Positions 15,195-24,406 of a DNA stretch of 40,916 nucleotides are shown piece after piece; position 1 is the stretch's first letter; every line of letters begins with the position of its first letter. This DNA is from an uncultured Alphaproteobacteria bacterium (GTDB lineage: Bacteria > Pseudomonadota > Alphaproteobacteria > Rhodobacterales > Rhodobacteraceae). Made by a program: the position numbers and the translations under genes. Where the stretch lies: assembly GCA_902541695.1 (NCBI GenBank), contig CACBRT010000007.1, positions 1 through 40,916 of the forward strand, read 5' to 3'. Under the pieces are notes generated by a model, which did not search any database, was not told the origin of the DNA, and saw only the letters and a program-made list of their open reading frames with translations.

Positions 15195-15710
15195 CGATTT
15201 TAAAAAACTAGGCTTCGGTGCACATTAAAAAACAGCTCTCGAAGGAAAAGGTATTTTGATAACGGATTATGGCTATATTTTAACTGAATAATAATTTATT
15301 AATAGAGCGAAAAAATTAATTTGAGATATTAATGGTATTAAATTTGATGTAGATTAAATTTTAATTATAAAAATACAGATATAGTAATAATAATAGCTTT
15401 AATAAATATTGTACCTAAAAAAATCAACAAAAATACAAATAGTAATTCTTTTGGATAAGATTTAGGTATAACCTGTAGTTTCATTTCTACGATATGTAGA
15501 AAAAATACTTGTTTCAATCAAATCGAAAACATTTTTTAAACTGACATAGCAGAAAATTCAGGATCATCTGATTGTGCATTAGCAGAAGATAATGGTAAAC
15601 TCGTTTAAATGTTAAATGGTATTTTCACTATAACCATTGATACAAATTCTAGTATAAAATTTGTTGAGTCTTCAGACCTAATTATAGATAGAATATCCTC
15701 TATAATGAAT
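15195..15710 (+). pseudogene. Decayed trypsin-like (HtrA/DegP-type) serine protease
   Basis: Translated pieces on the plus strand match a trypsin-like domain but are broken by stops and frame changes. From 15241 one frame reads EGKGILITDYGYILTE, then two stops, FINRAKK, a stop and DINGIKFDVD, equivalent to the family's GxGxxIxxxGYILTNxHVI...DINGxxFDA. From 15540 another frame reads TDIAENSGSSDCALAEDNGK, equivalent to TDAAINPGNSGGALLDxNGK, then a stop and LNGIFTITIDTNSSIKF. The catalytic His position is a stop and the GNSGG serine loop is altered to GSSDC, so the gene is dead in more than one way. The piece to about 15,950 shows nothing recognisable. The family call rests on my reading of these fragments. 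Confidence 0.65.
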
Positions 15711-15920
15711 AAAAATGAAACACTTATTTTTTTGCGTATCATAAAATTACAAATTCAGATAAGATCTCAACTGCTAATAAAGTAATATTATTTGTATTAA
15801 AAAAAAAATTCTAACCAACTATAGAATTTAGTATTTTATTACAATAATATTCAAATGTTATGAAAAAAAGAAATATAAAAGAAAGGACTAATCAGAAATA
15901 TTTTTATTACACTCTTTAAG

Positions 15921-15943
15921 TTAAATTAAGTCATTTAATTTAA
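15921..15943 (-). terminator. AT-only hairpin at the end of the aromatic operon
   Basis: TTAAATTAA (15921-15929) and TTAATTTAA (15935-15943) make a perfect 9-bp stem with a 5-nt loop, 20 bp after the stop of the 502-residue hydroxylase gene. There is no T run after it on the minus strand, so it is a weak terminator candidate. Confidence 0.3.
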
Positions 15944-15962
15944 ATATCTTTTTTAGTAAAAA

Positions 15963-17471
15963 TTATTTGGTTTCTAATTTATCTCTTAAGCTATTTAACA
16001 GTTTATTTGTCTCAGAATAATCATTAGCAACGCCATATAAGTATCTATCTGGTCTAATTAATGCCACATTAGCATTAATAGTTTTCAACCAAATTTTTAT
16101 AGCTTTATTTGCAGAAATTATTTTAATTTCGAATTCTTTAAGCAATTTTTTATCCTGATATTGTAATTTTTTTTTAAGACTACAATTCTCTAATAAAATA
16201 AACTTATAAATTGCTTCCTCATCTAATAACTTCTTTTTAAAAAAAAATTGAGGAGTTATCTGACCTAACGGCGTTTGACCATATTCCCATATACCTTTAC
16301 CTAGTTGTGGCTTTGGGTAATTAAAGCTTGCTTTATTATCTTTAAGGCTACTATTGAAATATTTATTAATAAGACTTTTTTTACCAGTGTTGATTAATTC
16401 ACCACATCTTGTAGCTAATTTAATAAATTCTGTAACATGCTTTCTTCTTTCAATTGTATATGAATCAAGTAAAGAATTGTCAGCTCTACCTTTCATTATT
16501 CTAGCCAAACGCCAAGCTAATGAACTAGCATCTCTAATACCTGCACAAAGACCCTGACCTAAAAAAGGAGGGGACTGATGAGCACTATCACCAGCTAAGA
16601 CTATATTATTTTTTCTCCATTTATTTTTTATTATAGAATGAAAGGTATAAATTTGGGCTCTTTCTATTTTAGCATCATCAGGAGTTAACCATGGTGATAA
16701 AATTGACCATAAAAATTTTTTTTGAAGAATCTTTTTTAAATCATCACCAGGAAGAATCTTCATTTCCCATCTTCTTTTTGATGAATTAATACAACACCTT
16801 GTCATTGGTCTAATTGCGTTACAATGTTGTACTGTATAGTTTGGAAGTTTTTTTGCTCGAACTGAGTTTTTTTTAATAATTAAATCTATAACAAGCCACT
16901 TTTCATCAAATCCAAAGTCTGTCACTTTTTTAGAAATTTTTTTACTAACCAATGAATTTGCACCATCACACCCTATTATCCATTTTCCTAAATAGGAATT
17001 TTTTTCATTTGAAACAGAAGAATTAGTTGTAAGGATGCAATTATTTTTAAAGTCTCTAATTTTGATTAAATTTTCACCTAATCTAAAAGAAACATTTTTA
17101 AAACGATTTAATCCATTTCTTAAAATTTTTTCTAATTCGGGTTGAAAAAAATACCAATTATTATACCATCCTTGATCACCAATTTCTTTATTAGCTTTTC
17201 TAACAAGCAATGTTTTATTGTTTTTATCGACAAAATGCATTCCCTGAAATGAAGGTCTAGCAATTTTTTCTATATAACTTGAAAGTCCAATATTTTGGAA
17301 AATACGCATTACCTCACCATCAAAATGAATTGCTCGAGGTGTCGGATGTATCATTTTATTTTTTTCAATTATTAAAATTGATATATTTAATGGAGCTAGG
17401 AGATTAGCGACTACTGCACCAACAGGACCTAACCCAATAATTATTACATCAAATGATCGATTTTCATTCAT
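15963..17471 (-). CDS. MhpA-like FAD-dependent aromatic hydroxylase
   Basis: A 502-residue class A flavoprotein monooxygenase. FAD binding is shown by IIGLGPVGAVVANLLA (about residues 10-25, with Leu at one usual Gly), the DG motif in IIGCDGANSLVSK, and VLAGDSAHQSPPFLGQGLCA in the second half. TPRAIHFDGEVMRIFQNIGL is the pattern of 3-(3-hydroxyphenyl)propionate hydroxylases. It would use NAD(P)H and O2 to add a hydroxyl ortho to an existing phenol OH, making a catechol for ring opening. It is the last gene of the eight-gene leftward operon. A relative of similar design (21034-22608) is in the same operon; the two probably act on different phenolic acids. Confidence 0.85.
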   Translation of the reverse strand: MNENRSFDVIIIGLGPVGAVVANLLAPLNISILIIEKNKMIHPTPRAIHFDGEVMRIFQNIGLSSYIEKIARPSFQGMHFVDKNNKTLLVRKANKEIGDQGWYNNWYFFQPELEKILRNGLNRFKNVSFRLGENLIKIRDFKNNCILTTNSSVSNEKNSYLGKWIIGCDGANSLVSKKISKKVTDFGFDEKWLVIDLIIKKNSVRAKKLPNYTVQHCNAIRPMTRCCINSSKRRWEMKILPGDDLKKILQKKFLWSILSPWLTPDDAKIERAQIYTFHSIIKNKWRKNNIVLAGDSAHQSPPFLGQGLCAGIRDASSLAWRLARIMKGRADNSLLDSYTIERRKHVTEFIKLATRCGELINTGKKSLINKYFNSSLKDNKASFNYPKPQLGKGIWEYGQTPLGQITPQFFFKKKLLDEEAIYKFILLENCSLKKKLQYQDKKLLKEFEIKIISANKAIKIWLKTINANVALIRPDRYLYGVANDYSETNKLLNSLRDKLETK

Positions 17472-17497
17472 AAAAATTCATAAAAAAAGTTATTTTT

Positions 17498-18040
17498 TTA
17501 AATCTCTTCTGCAATCGTATTTGGAACAACCTTATTATCTGCATTAATATATTCACCCTTTTTATTAATAACCGCCATGTCACAAAATATCTCAATTCTA
17601 TGATTATCGGGATCTATTACATAAAAACTTTCATTTTCTCCCCACGTCCCATCACCATTTTTATTAAATGAACTATGTATTACTGGTCCTCTGACAATTG
17701 TTAAGTTTAATTCTCTAGCTCTTGATAAATAGAATAAAAAACTATCACGAGTTGAACATTCAAATGCAAAATGATGAATTCCAGCTGGAGAATTTTGATC
17801 ATTTTTTTTTGTATAATTTCTATTTGGATTATGCGTAAGCACAAGATCATGGTGATGTTCATTAAGCCTTAAAAATGCCATTTCAAAAGGAATAGCTTTA
17901 TGCTCTCCAGCTTTATGCCTTTCAGTAAGTTTCATATTTAAAAAATTTCTATAAAATTCTAGTGATTTATCAACATCGCTTACCTCTAAAGAAACATGCT
18001 GACATTTCAAAAAATTTGACTTTTCAATATTATTTTTCAC
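17498..18040 (-). CDS. VOC-fold protein, glyoxalase/extradiol dioxygenase type
   Basis: A 180-residue single-module VOC protein. QHVSLEVSDVDKSLEFYRNF opens the first beta-alpha-beta unit, GIHHFAFEC the second, and YVIDPDNHRIEIFCD closes it. The metal ligands expected for the superfamily (His in QHVSL, His in GIHHFAF, Glu in RIEIF) are present, so it is probably a metal enzyme rather than a bare binding protein. It is shorter than classic two-domain catechol 2,3-dioxygenases. It lies 26 bp before the MhpA-like hydroxylase gene and 27 bp after the TRAP DctM gene. A role in cleaving, or isomerising a product of, the hydroxylated ring is likely but not certain. Confidence 0.8.
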   Translation of the reverse strand: MKNNIEKSNFLKCQHVSLEVSDVDKSLEFYRNFLNMKLTERHKAGEHKAIPFEMAFLRLNEHHHDLVLTHNPNRNYTKKNDQNSPAGIHHFAFECSTRDSFLFYLSRARELNLTIVRGPVIHSSFNKNGDGTWGENESFYVIDPDNHRIEIFCDMAVINKKGEYINADNKVVPNTIAEEI

Positions 18041-18067
18041 TATAAAAAACCTTTTCTATTTAAAGTA

Positions 18068-19417
18068 TTAATAAAGCATTCTCACTAAAAATAAAGTAAC
18101 ACCTGGAAAAGTAAAAAGTAAGATGACTCTTAAAAAATCACTTATTAAAAAGGGCAAAACTCCTTTAAAGGTTTCTTTTATAGGAATATCACCTGCAATC
18201 TTATTAATAATGAATGCATTTAATCCAACGGGAGGGGTAATTAAACCAACTTCTACAACAATTAATGTCAAAATTCCAAACCAAATTGCAGTTTCTTCAT
18301 AGGTCATTCCAAAATCAAGTTGGACAATTACCGGAAAAAAAACTGGTATAGTAAGTAAAATCATTGCTAAGCTGTCCATCAAACAGCCAAGAAGAATATA
18401 AATTAATAAGATTATAGCAACAATTGTAAATGGAGAGTAGTTATAACTTAAAATAGTTTCAGATAATATGTTAGTAATCCTGCTAAGGGCAATAAAAGAG
18501 TTAAAAAACTCCGCACCTAATAAAACTAAAAAAATCATAGCCGTCGTTACTGCTGTGTCATTAATAACTTCAAAAAAATTATCTAAGGAAAAATTTTTAT
18601 TGAAAACTGCTATTAAACCAGTCCCAGCGGCACCCACTGCGGCCCCTTCAGTAGGAGTAAACCAACCTAAATAAATACCTCCTATAACAATAAAAAAAAT
18701 AACTAACACATGCCAAATATCTCTAAATAAAGATAATCTAGTCGAAAAATCTACTTTCTTTTTATTAGGACCACTAGTTGGAAAAAACCTAACATAAATT
18801 GCAATTGCAGTTATATAACCCAATGCAGCTAAAACTCCTGGGATAAATGCAGCAAGAAACATTTTGGCAATATTTTGCTCTGTAAGTATTGAATAAATAA
18901 TTAAAATTACTGAAGGAGGTATTAAAATACCTAATGTTCCTCCTGCAGCTAAAGCTCCAGTACTAAGAGCATTAGAATATCCCATTTTTCTTAATTCAGG
19001 CAAAGCAACTTTACCCATAGTAGCTGCAGTAGCTAAAGAGGAACCACATATAGCACCAAACCCAGCACAAGCACCTACTGCAGCCATAGCTACTCCACCT
19101 TTTCTATGGCCCAAACATGCCCCTGCAAAGTTGAATAAAGCAGAACTCATCCCAGCTTTTGCTGCAAAATTTCCCATAAGTAAAAATAATGGTATCACAC
19201 TTAATGAATAATTTGAAAATAAATGCCAGGCACTTGTTTTAAGCTGTGATATTATTGGAACCCAACCGGCAATTAAAGAGGTACCAAATGCACCCACAAT
19301 GAACATACATAATCCAATTGGAATTCTGAATATGAGTAAAAGAAATAATATTGGAAAAAAATAAATACCAAGACTTATTCTTTCTATGTCATAACTTTCT
19401 ATAAAAAAAGACTGCAT
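18068..19417 (-). CDS. dctM: TRAP transporter large membrane subunit (DctM)
   Basis: A 449-residue integral membrane protein with about twelve hydrophobic helices. Family motifs include FRIPIGLCMFIVGAFG near the start, SLSVIPLFLLMGNFAAKAG, GFGAICGSSLATAATMGKVA and GILIPPSVILIIYSILTEQ, and TEGAAVGAAGTG later on. It forms the sodium-driven transport channel that works with DctQ and the periplasmic binder. The gene starts on the last base of the DctQ stop (one-base overlap). It is in the middle of an aromatic catabolic operon, so the likely cargo is an aromatic or phenylpropanoid acid rather than a C4-dicarboxylate. That is inference from neighbours. Confidence 0.93.
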   Translation of the reverse strand: MQSFFIESYDIERISLGIYFFPILFLLLIFRIPIGLCMFIVGAFGTSLIAGWVPIISQLKTSAWHLFSNYSLSVIPLFLLMGNFAAKAGMSSALFNFAGACLGHRKGGVAMAAVGACAGFGAICGSSLATAATMGKVALPELRKMGYSNALSTGALAAGGTLGILIPPSVILIIYSILTEQNIAKMFLAAFIPGVLAALGYITAIAIYVRFFPTSGPNKKKVDFSTRLSLFRDIWHVLVIFFIVIGGIYLGWFTPTEGAAVGAAGTGLIAVFNKNFSLDNFFEVINDTAVTTAMIFLVLLGAEFFNSFIALSRITNILSETILSYNYSPFTIVAIILLIYILLGCLMDSLAMILLTIPVFFPVIVQLDFGMTYEETAIWFGILTLIVVEVGLITPPVGLNAFIINKIAGDIPIKETFKGVLPFLISDFLRVILLFTFPGVTLFLVRMLY

Positions 19418-19950
19418 TATATTTTCTTATATTGAAACTGTGTGATAGTTTTCAGTAGAATATAAAAACAAACTATTGTTAGTAAAAAAAAAGAAAAAAT
19501 ACCTGGAATAAACGCAATCCAAACAGGAAGTTTAAGAAGCATGGTTTGTTCGTTATATTTTATCATATCAAATACACCGTAAATCATTCTGAATGTAAAA
19601 AAACCAGAAACCATTAAAAAAATTAAATTACTAAATATGTCTAAAATTTGTTTGATATATGTAGGGAACCTAGAACTAAAAAAATCAACGATCACATTTC
19701 CATTTTTAAAATGACAAATAGGTAAAAAAGAAAAAATTGCGATTGCACAACCCATTTCAACTAGTTCAAAGTCACCAAGCAAAGGAGAAGAAAATAGAAC
19801 TCTTCCTATAATTGAAAATACGTTTATTATTACAATTAAAATTAAAACACAGCCACCTAGAATTGAAAGAAATGTTGATAAATATAATAAAATACGCCCA
19901 AACTTATCATTTGGGCGTATTTGATTTTCAATAAAGGGATTAGTTTTCAT
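19417..19950 (-). CDS. dctQ: TRAP transporter small membrane subunit (DctQ)
   Basis: A 177-residue protein with four predicted helices: LSTFLSILGGCVLILIVIIN, an ELVEMGCAIAIFSFLPICHF segment, a helix around LDIFSNLIFLMVSGFFTF and a final hydrophobic stretch FIPGIFSFFLLTIVCFYILL. The E(L/M)xE and FLPxxHxxxGxVxVD pattern (FLPICHFKNGNVIVDFF) is diagnostic for DctQ. Its start overlaps the end of the binding-protein gene by 11 bp and its stop overlaps the DctM ATG, so the three are coupled. DctQ holds the DctM channel and is needed for transport but has no catalytic role of its own. Confidence 0.9.
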   Translation of the reverse strand: MKTNPFIENQIRPNDKFGRILLYLSTFLSILGGCVLILIVIINVFSIIGRVLFSSPLLGDFELVEMGCAIAIFSFLPICHFKNGNVIVDFFSSRFPTYIKQILDIFSNLIFLMVSGFFTFRMIYGVFDMIKYNEQTMLLKLPVWIAFIPGIFSFFLLTIVCFYILLKTITQFQYKKI

Positions 19951-20971
19951 ACTTTGAAATTAATTTGCGGGCAGTATTTACTAAAATATCACCATCTAAT
20001 CCATTGCTATTGGCATCTTTAATCCACTGTGAAATCAATTTATCTCCTGCATCTTTCATTTCTTTTAATGCATCTCCAGATAATTCATGAAATTCACCTC
20101 CTGCATCAACTGCCAATTTTCTAGCAGGACCTTCAAAGCCATCCCATAGCTCTCCAGCTAATTTCGCTAGAGCCATACCTGAATTTTCATCAATTACTTT
20201 CTTTAAATCATCACTTAACGACTCGTATTTTGCTTTATTCATTAGGAATAAAAATGGAGTTGTATATAACCCCCTATCACCACTAACCTCTGTATGAGAC
20301 TTGGTTAGTTCGTGAAGTTTAAAGGAGGGCATAATTTCCCAGGGAACAACCATTCCATCAATAACCCCTTTTGACAAAGAAGGCGCAACTTTTGGTACGG
20401 GCATTCCTACAGGTGTAGCACCTAAACCCTCTAACATTTTGCTAATAACACGGGTAGGACCACGCATCTTAAGTCCATTTAAATCATCAACAGATTTGAT
20501 CAATTTGTCCTTAGTGTGAATTTTTCCAGGTGCGTGTACATGTACAGCTAAAATTTTATAATCTTTAAGATCTTCAGCACCCACAGTTTCTACAAATTCT
20601 TGTGCAGCTTGTGATGTAGCTAAAGAGGATGCTGCCATAAATGGTAAATCAAAAACTTCCAATCTTGGAAATCTTCCTGGTGTATAGCCAGCAACAGTCC
20701 AAATCAAATCTACAACGCCATCTCTAACTTGATCTACAAGCTGAGGAGGAGCACCTCCTAATTGCATTGCTGGATAAATTTCTACTTTAATTTTTCCTCC
20801 AGAATCTTTTTCTATTTTATCTCCCCAAGGCTTTACAAATTTAGCATTTGAATTTGCTGGCATTGGTGGAAATGAATGAAATTTTAAGACTACTGTTTCG
20901 GCAAATAATGAATTTGACAAAATAATAGAAAAAAAACTAATAAGAAAATAAGTTTTTATATTTTTTAACAA
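19940..20971 (-). CDS. dctP: TRAP transporter periplasmic solute-binding protein (DctP)
   Basis: A 343-residue binding protein with a clear Sec signal peptide (hydrophobic core YFLISFFSIILSNSLFA, cut expected after Ala24 before ETVVLKFHS). Family features are a mature start TVVLKFHSFPP, AMQLGGAPPQLVDQVRDGVVDL and LNGLKMRGPTR, whose Arg normally holds the carboxylate of the ligand. The ligand is therefore an organic acid. The position in an operon of ring hydroxylases and a dioxygenase suggests an aromatic acid. It is the first of the transporter genes and lies 62 bp after the MhpA-like hydroxylase gene. Confidence 0.93.
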   Translation of the reverse strand: MLKNIKTYFLISFFSIILSNSLFAETVVLKFHSFPPMPANSNAKFVKPWGDKIEKDSGGKIKVEIYPAMQLGGAPPQLVDQVRDGVVDLIWTVAGYTPGRFPRLEVFDLPFMAASSLATSQAAQEFVETVGAEDLKDYKILAVHVHAPGKIHTKDKLIKSVDDLNGLKMRGPTRVISKMLEGLGATPVGMPVPKVAPSLSKGVIDGMVVPWEIMPSFKLHELTKSHTEVSGDRGLYTTPFLFLMNKAKYESLSDDLKKVIDENSGMALAKLAGELWDGFEGPARKLAVDAGGEFHELSGDALKEMKDAGDKLISQWIKDANSNGLDGDILVNTARKLISKYEN

Positions 20972-21033
20972 TTTTACCTCCCAAAATTTAAAATATTAAT
21001 ATTTAAACTTTTTCAGGATACATTAATCAAGCT

Positions 21034-22608
21034 TTATTTTAATTCATCCATTAAATCATAAATGCTATTATAATCATCAGCCCTAGTAATAGAGGCTATA
21101 TATTTATCTGGTCGAATAAAAAAAGCCTTATTTAACTGTCGATTGTATTGATAATTACATAAGGTTTTTGATGCATCTCTTACAATATTAAAATTGGTTT
21201 GTACTGGATTGATATATTCTGGTGTGATACCAAGAATATTAATATTTTTGGTTTTAAATTTTTTTATTAAATTATTTGAAATAAATTTTTCTGGATAATC
21301 AGAATAAATAATAATAAAAAAATTATTACCCAAAATTTCATCTAACAAAAATTGGTTTCCTTTAAAATCGTCGACAGTAGGTTGTGGAAATAATTGTCCT
21401 ATCAATTCATTTTCATACTTATTATTTGTTTTCCATAAAAAACCCTCATTAAAAGACGGTTTAGGCTTGAATCTCATTTGAAAAATATAATCCTTAGCTG
21501 GTTTATAGTAGGAAATAAGATAAAAAAATAATCTTGTTAAAGTACCCAAAAACTTATTTTTAGGATTTAAAACTCTTCCCATTAATAGAGAGATTTTTAT
21601 CATCTGTGCAATATGATATTTTCTTTCTTTCTCATAAGAATTTAAAATTGTGGGGTTATTACTATTAATTGCAAAAGCCAATTTCCATGACAAATTTAGT
21701 GCATCCCGTACTCCACTATTCATACCTTGTCCTGCAAAAGGCGGTGTTTGGTGAGCAGCATCTCCAGCTAACAAAATCTTATTTTTAAACCAGCAATTGG
21801 CTATTAAAGCATTAAATGTATAAACACATTTTCTTCTTATTGAGAAATTATCATTTTCACCTTTTTGAGTTAACAATTTCTTAATAAAAATTAAATTCAA
21901 ACATTCTTTTTCATTCTCTGACTTATGTAACTTAAATTCATAACGTCTTATTCCACGAGGCCCCGGCAAAGTAATGCACGGCCTTCGAACATCACAAAAT
22001 ACTTGAGTGTGTCTAAATTTGTTTGAAGAATTGAACAAATCTAAGATTAACCACTTCTCTTTGTAAATTGAACCTAATAATTTTATATCTAAAAGCTTTC
22101 TGAGGATAGAATAAGCACCATCACAACCAACAATAAATTTTGAGTTTATTTGAAATTTAATTTTTTTACTTATTACCCTTGAACAAATAATATCTTTTTT
22201 CTGATAAAAATTTAAAAATTTAGTATCAAAAAAAACATTTAACTTATATTTAACTTGTAAATTCCTTAATAGGATATCTTCTAAATCTGGCTGATCAAAA
22301 CTATTCCTTTTAGGAAAACCGTATAGTTTTGAAGATGGATTAATTGTTGCAAAAATTCTACCATTTGGAGAAAAATAATATGAACCACAATTAAGTGAAA
22401 TTTTATTTATAAATTCATTTATTAATCCTAAAGATTGAATTACCCTTAATGACTCATCATCTATAGAAACTGCTCGAGGTTCTTTGACTGTAGATGAATT
22501 TTTTTCAATTAATATGTTTTTTATATGGTGAGATGCTAATAAATTTGATAAAAATAAACCTGTGGGCCCCGCTCCCACAATTAATACGTCAGTAGAACAG
22601 TTTTTCAT
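21034..22608 (-). CDS. MhpA-like FAD-dependent aromatic hydroxylase (second copy)
   Basis: A 524-residue class A flavoprotein monooxygenase. VLIVGAGPTGLFLSNLLAS (residues 8-26) binds the ADP part of FAD, the DG motif is FIVGCDGAYSILRK, and ILLAGDAAHQTPPFAGQGMN binds the rest. EPRAVSIDDESLRVIQSLGL is close to the (E/D)PRAVxxDxExLRxxQxxGL pattern of MhpA and resorcinol-type hydroxylases. It would hydroxylate a phenol or hydroxyphenylpropanoate to a catechol. It lies 6 bp after the FAH-family gene, between a dioxygenase/hydratase pair and the TRAP genes, an arrangement that fits a complete meta-cleavage route. It is clearly distinct from the 502-residue copy in the same operon. Confidence 0.87.
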   Translation of the reverse strand: MKNCSTDVLIVGAGPTGLFLSNLLASHHIKNILIEKNSSTVKEPRAVSIDDESLRVIQSLGLINEFINKISLNCGSYYFSPNGRIFATINPSSKLYGFPKRNSFDQPDLEDILLRNLQVKYKLNVFFDTKFLNFYQKKDIICSRVISKKIKFQINSKFIVGCDGAYSILRKLLDIKLLGSIYKEKWLILDLFNSSNKFRHTQVFCDVRRPCITLPGPRGIRRYEFKLHKSENEKECLNLIFIKKLLTQKGENDNFSIRRKCVYTFNALIANCWFKNKILLAGDAAHQTPPFAGQGMNSGVRDALNLSWKLAFAINSNNPTILNSYEKERKYHIAQMIKISLLMGRVLNPKNKFLGTLTRLFFYLISYYKPAKDYIFQMRFKPKPSFNEGFLWKTNNKYENELIGQLFPQPTVDDFKGNQFLLDEILGNNFFIIIYSDYPEKFISNNLIKKFKTKNINILGITPEYINPVQTNFNIVRDASKTLCNYQYNRQLNKAFFIRPDKYIASITRADDYNSIYDLMDELK

Positions 22609-22614
22609 TATGGA

Positions 22615-23481
22615 CTAATTTAAAATATCACTTTCATTCATAACAAAATTCTTTAGGGTTCCAACTTCTGAAATTTCAACTTCAACTTTATCACCACTCT
22701 TTAAATACAGAGGTGGATCTCTTCTGTCACCTACTCCTCCTGGGGTTCCAGTAACAATAACATCACCGGTAGATAAACAATTAAAGGAAGAACAATAAGA
22801 AATAATTCTTGGAATATCAAAAATCAGTTGATCTAAAACTGCATTTTGTACCACAGTATTATTTAATTTAGTTTGAATTTTAAAATTCTTATAATTTTCA
22901 ATTGTTTCTCTAATAACCAAAAATGGTCCGAATGCTCCTGTATATGGAAAATTTTTTCCAGGTGTAAATTGACTTGTGTGTCTCTGCCAATCTCTAATAC
23001 TTCCATCATTATAGCAAGAATACCCTGCTATATGTTCCATTGCAGAATCTTCCGATATATGTCTTCCACCTTTTCCTATAATTACTGCTAATTCACCTTC
23101 AAAATCAAATCTACTTGAAGTATTAGGTTTTACTAAAAATTGATTATGTGCAACTTGCGTATCTGGAAATCTTGTAAAAATAGTTGGATAACCTGAAACT
23201 TCTCTTTTTGTTTCAATTCTATGTTTTTCATAATTCAAACCAACACAAAGTATTTTATTAGGGCTGGGAATTACAGGCAGAAAAGTAATATCAGAATAAG
23301 AGAAATCAATAGGATGATTAACGAATTGTTCTAAAAATTCATGGTCAAAAAATGTTAAAAAGTTAATTATTGTTTTAGCTGGCAGTTTATTTTTTAATCT
23401 TTCCCCCAGATCAATTAAGCCATTTGATTTACCTATTCCAAAGCTTACTTCACCCTTTCTATAGTAACTTAAAAGTTTCAT
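22615..23481 (-). CDS. Fumarylacetoacetate hydrolase family enzyme
   Basis: A 288-residue protein with the FAH fold. Motifs are ILCVGLNYEKHRIET, then FDFEGELAVIIGKGGRHIS (metal-binding Glu residues) and SCYNDGSIRDWQRHTSQF, TPGKNFPYTGAFGP, and the end GDVIVTGTPGGVGDRRDPP. Members split or isomerise ring-fission products: 2-oxohepta-enedioate isomerases/decarboxylases, hydrolases of acylpyruvates, or hydratases of 2-hydroxypentadienoate. Placed between a two-module dioxygenase and an MhpA-like hydroxylase, it most likely handles the meta-cleavage product. Which reaction cannot be told from sequence. The start at 23481 is the first ATG after the dioxygenase stop, 22 bp away. Confidence 0.88.
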   Translation of the reverse strand: MKLLSYYRKGEVSFGIGKSNGLIDLGERLKNKLPAKTIINFLTFFDHEFLEQFVNHPIDFSYSDITFLPVIPSPNKILCVGLNYEKHRIETKREVSGYPTIFTRFPDTQVAHNQFLVKPNTSSRFDFEGELAVIIGKGGRHISEDSAMEHIAGYSCYNDGSIRDWQRHTSQFTPGKNFPYTGAFGPFLVIRETIENYKNFKIQTKLNNTVVQNAVLDQLIFDIPRIISYCSSFNCLSTGDVIVTGTPGGVGDRRDPPLYLKSGDKVEVEISEVGTLKNFVMNESDILN

Positions 23482-23503
23482 TTTATCCTCATCAAATTTT
23501 GAA

Positions 23504-24343
23504 CTATACCCTTAAATAACTTTTTCCCCATAAATTGAGCGTTCTTGCATCATGTGGCCAATCTAAAAATTTTCTATTTTTAATTAATTCTAACTCAGCT
23601 GATAATTCAATTTTATTTCCATCACAGTCTTCAAAAAACACAAAAAGATTATTACCTGGACCATGTCGACCTGGACCCCAGAATAGTGTTAATCCCCTTT
23701 TTGAGATATAATCACACCAATCTCTAATTAATTTCCACTTTCCTACTTCATAACTATGATGATCAATCCCAACATTTTTTGACTTAAAACAGGCTAGGCT
23801 ATGATGTTCTTTATTTGATCTAAAAAAACATGTTGTAATAACACCATTTTTATTAATTACTCGATCTGAAATAGCAAACCCCAATTTTTTATGATAAAAA
23901 TCAATAATTTTTTTTACATCTATAGATTGTAAAGTAAGATGTTGGAGTGGTGCATGATATTTATTTTTTTTTGACCATCGTGTTAAAGGTACTCCAAAAA
24001 CAATCTTATTATTGTCAGGGTCACAAATAGAAAAGGAACTTTTTTTTAAATATATTGAACTATACTCAGTAATTTTGATTCTTTCAGATAAAACCCTTTT
24101 TCTTATTTTATTTAATTTTCTTTCCGACTTACAACCAAATGCAGCACAAGATAGTTTATTATTTATCCCTTTTTTAAAAATTAATAGTCGATTTGGGCCA
24201 AAACAATGCCATTCACTATTTGAAACACAATTCTTTTTCATCATTAAATTTTTTGAATAGAATTCGGCTATTTTTTTTGGATTTGCACTTTCTATAGCTA
24301 TATGATCAAGAAATACTTCAGAATTTAAAATTGTGTTGTGCAT
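23504..24343 (-). CDS. Two-module extradiol ring-cleavage dioxygenase (VOC)
   Basis: A 279-residue protein with two VOC modules, as in catechol 2,3-dioxygenases. The N-terminal module (about residues 10-125) opens with FLDHIAIESANPKKIAEFYSK. The C-terminal module (about 130-265) carries the expected Fe(II) ligands: His in QHLTLQS, His in VGIDHHSYEV and Glu in GNKIELSAEL, plus GRHGPGNNLFVFF near the end, the usual GRHxxGxxxFxY signature. It is the first gene of the eight-gene operon and divergent from pobA, 63 bp away. The ring substrate should be the catechol made by one of the MhpA-like hydroxylases. Confidence 0.87.
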   Translation of the reverse strand: MHNTILNSEVFLDHIAIESANPKKIAEFYSKNLMMKKNCVSNSEWHCFGPNRLLIFKKGINNKLSCAAFGCKSERKLNKIRKRVLSERIKITEYSSIYLKKSSFSICDPDNNKIVFGVPLTRWSKKNKYHAPLQHLTLQSIDVKKIIDFYHKKLGFAISDRVINKNGVITTCFFRSNKEHHSLACFKSKNVGIDHHSYEVGKWKLIRDWCDYISKRGLTLFWGPGRHGPGNNLFVFFEDCDGNKIELSAELELIKNRKFLDWPHDARTLNLWGKSYLRV

Positions 24344-24388
24344 TAATTGTAATTTTTAAATAGATAAATATTATATAAATACTAAGAC

Positions 24389-24394
24389 TATAAT
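24389..24394 (+). promoter_or_regulatory. Candidate -10 box of pobA
   Basis: TATAAT lies 12 bp before the pobA ATG, which has only A residues and no ribosome site before it. The mRNA leader would be very short or nearly absent. No good -35 is seen. Confidence 0.3.
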
Positions 24395-24406
24395 TAAAAA
24401 AAAAAA

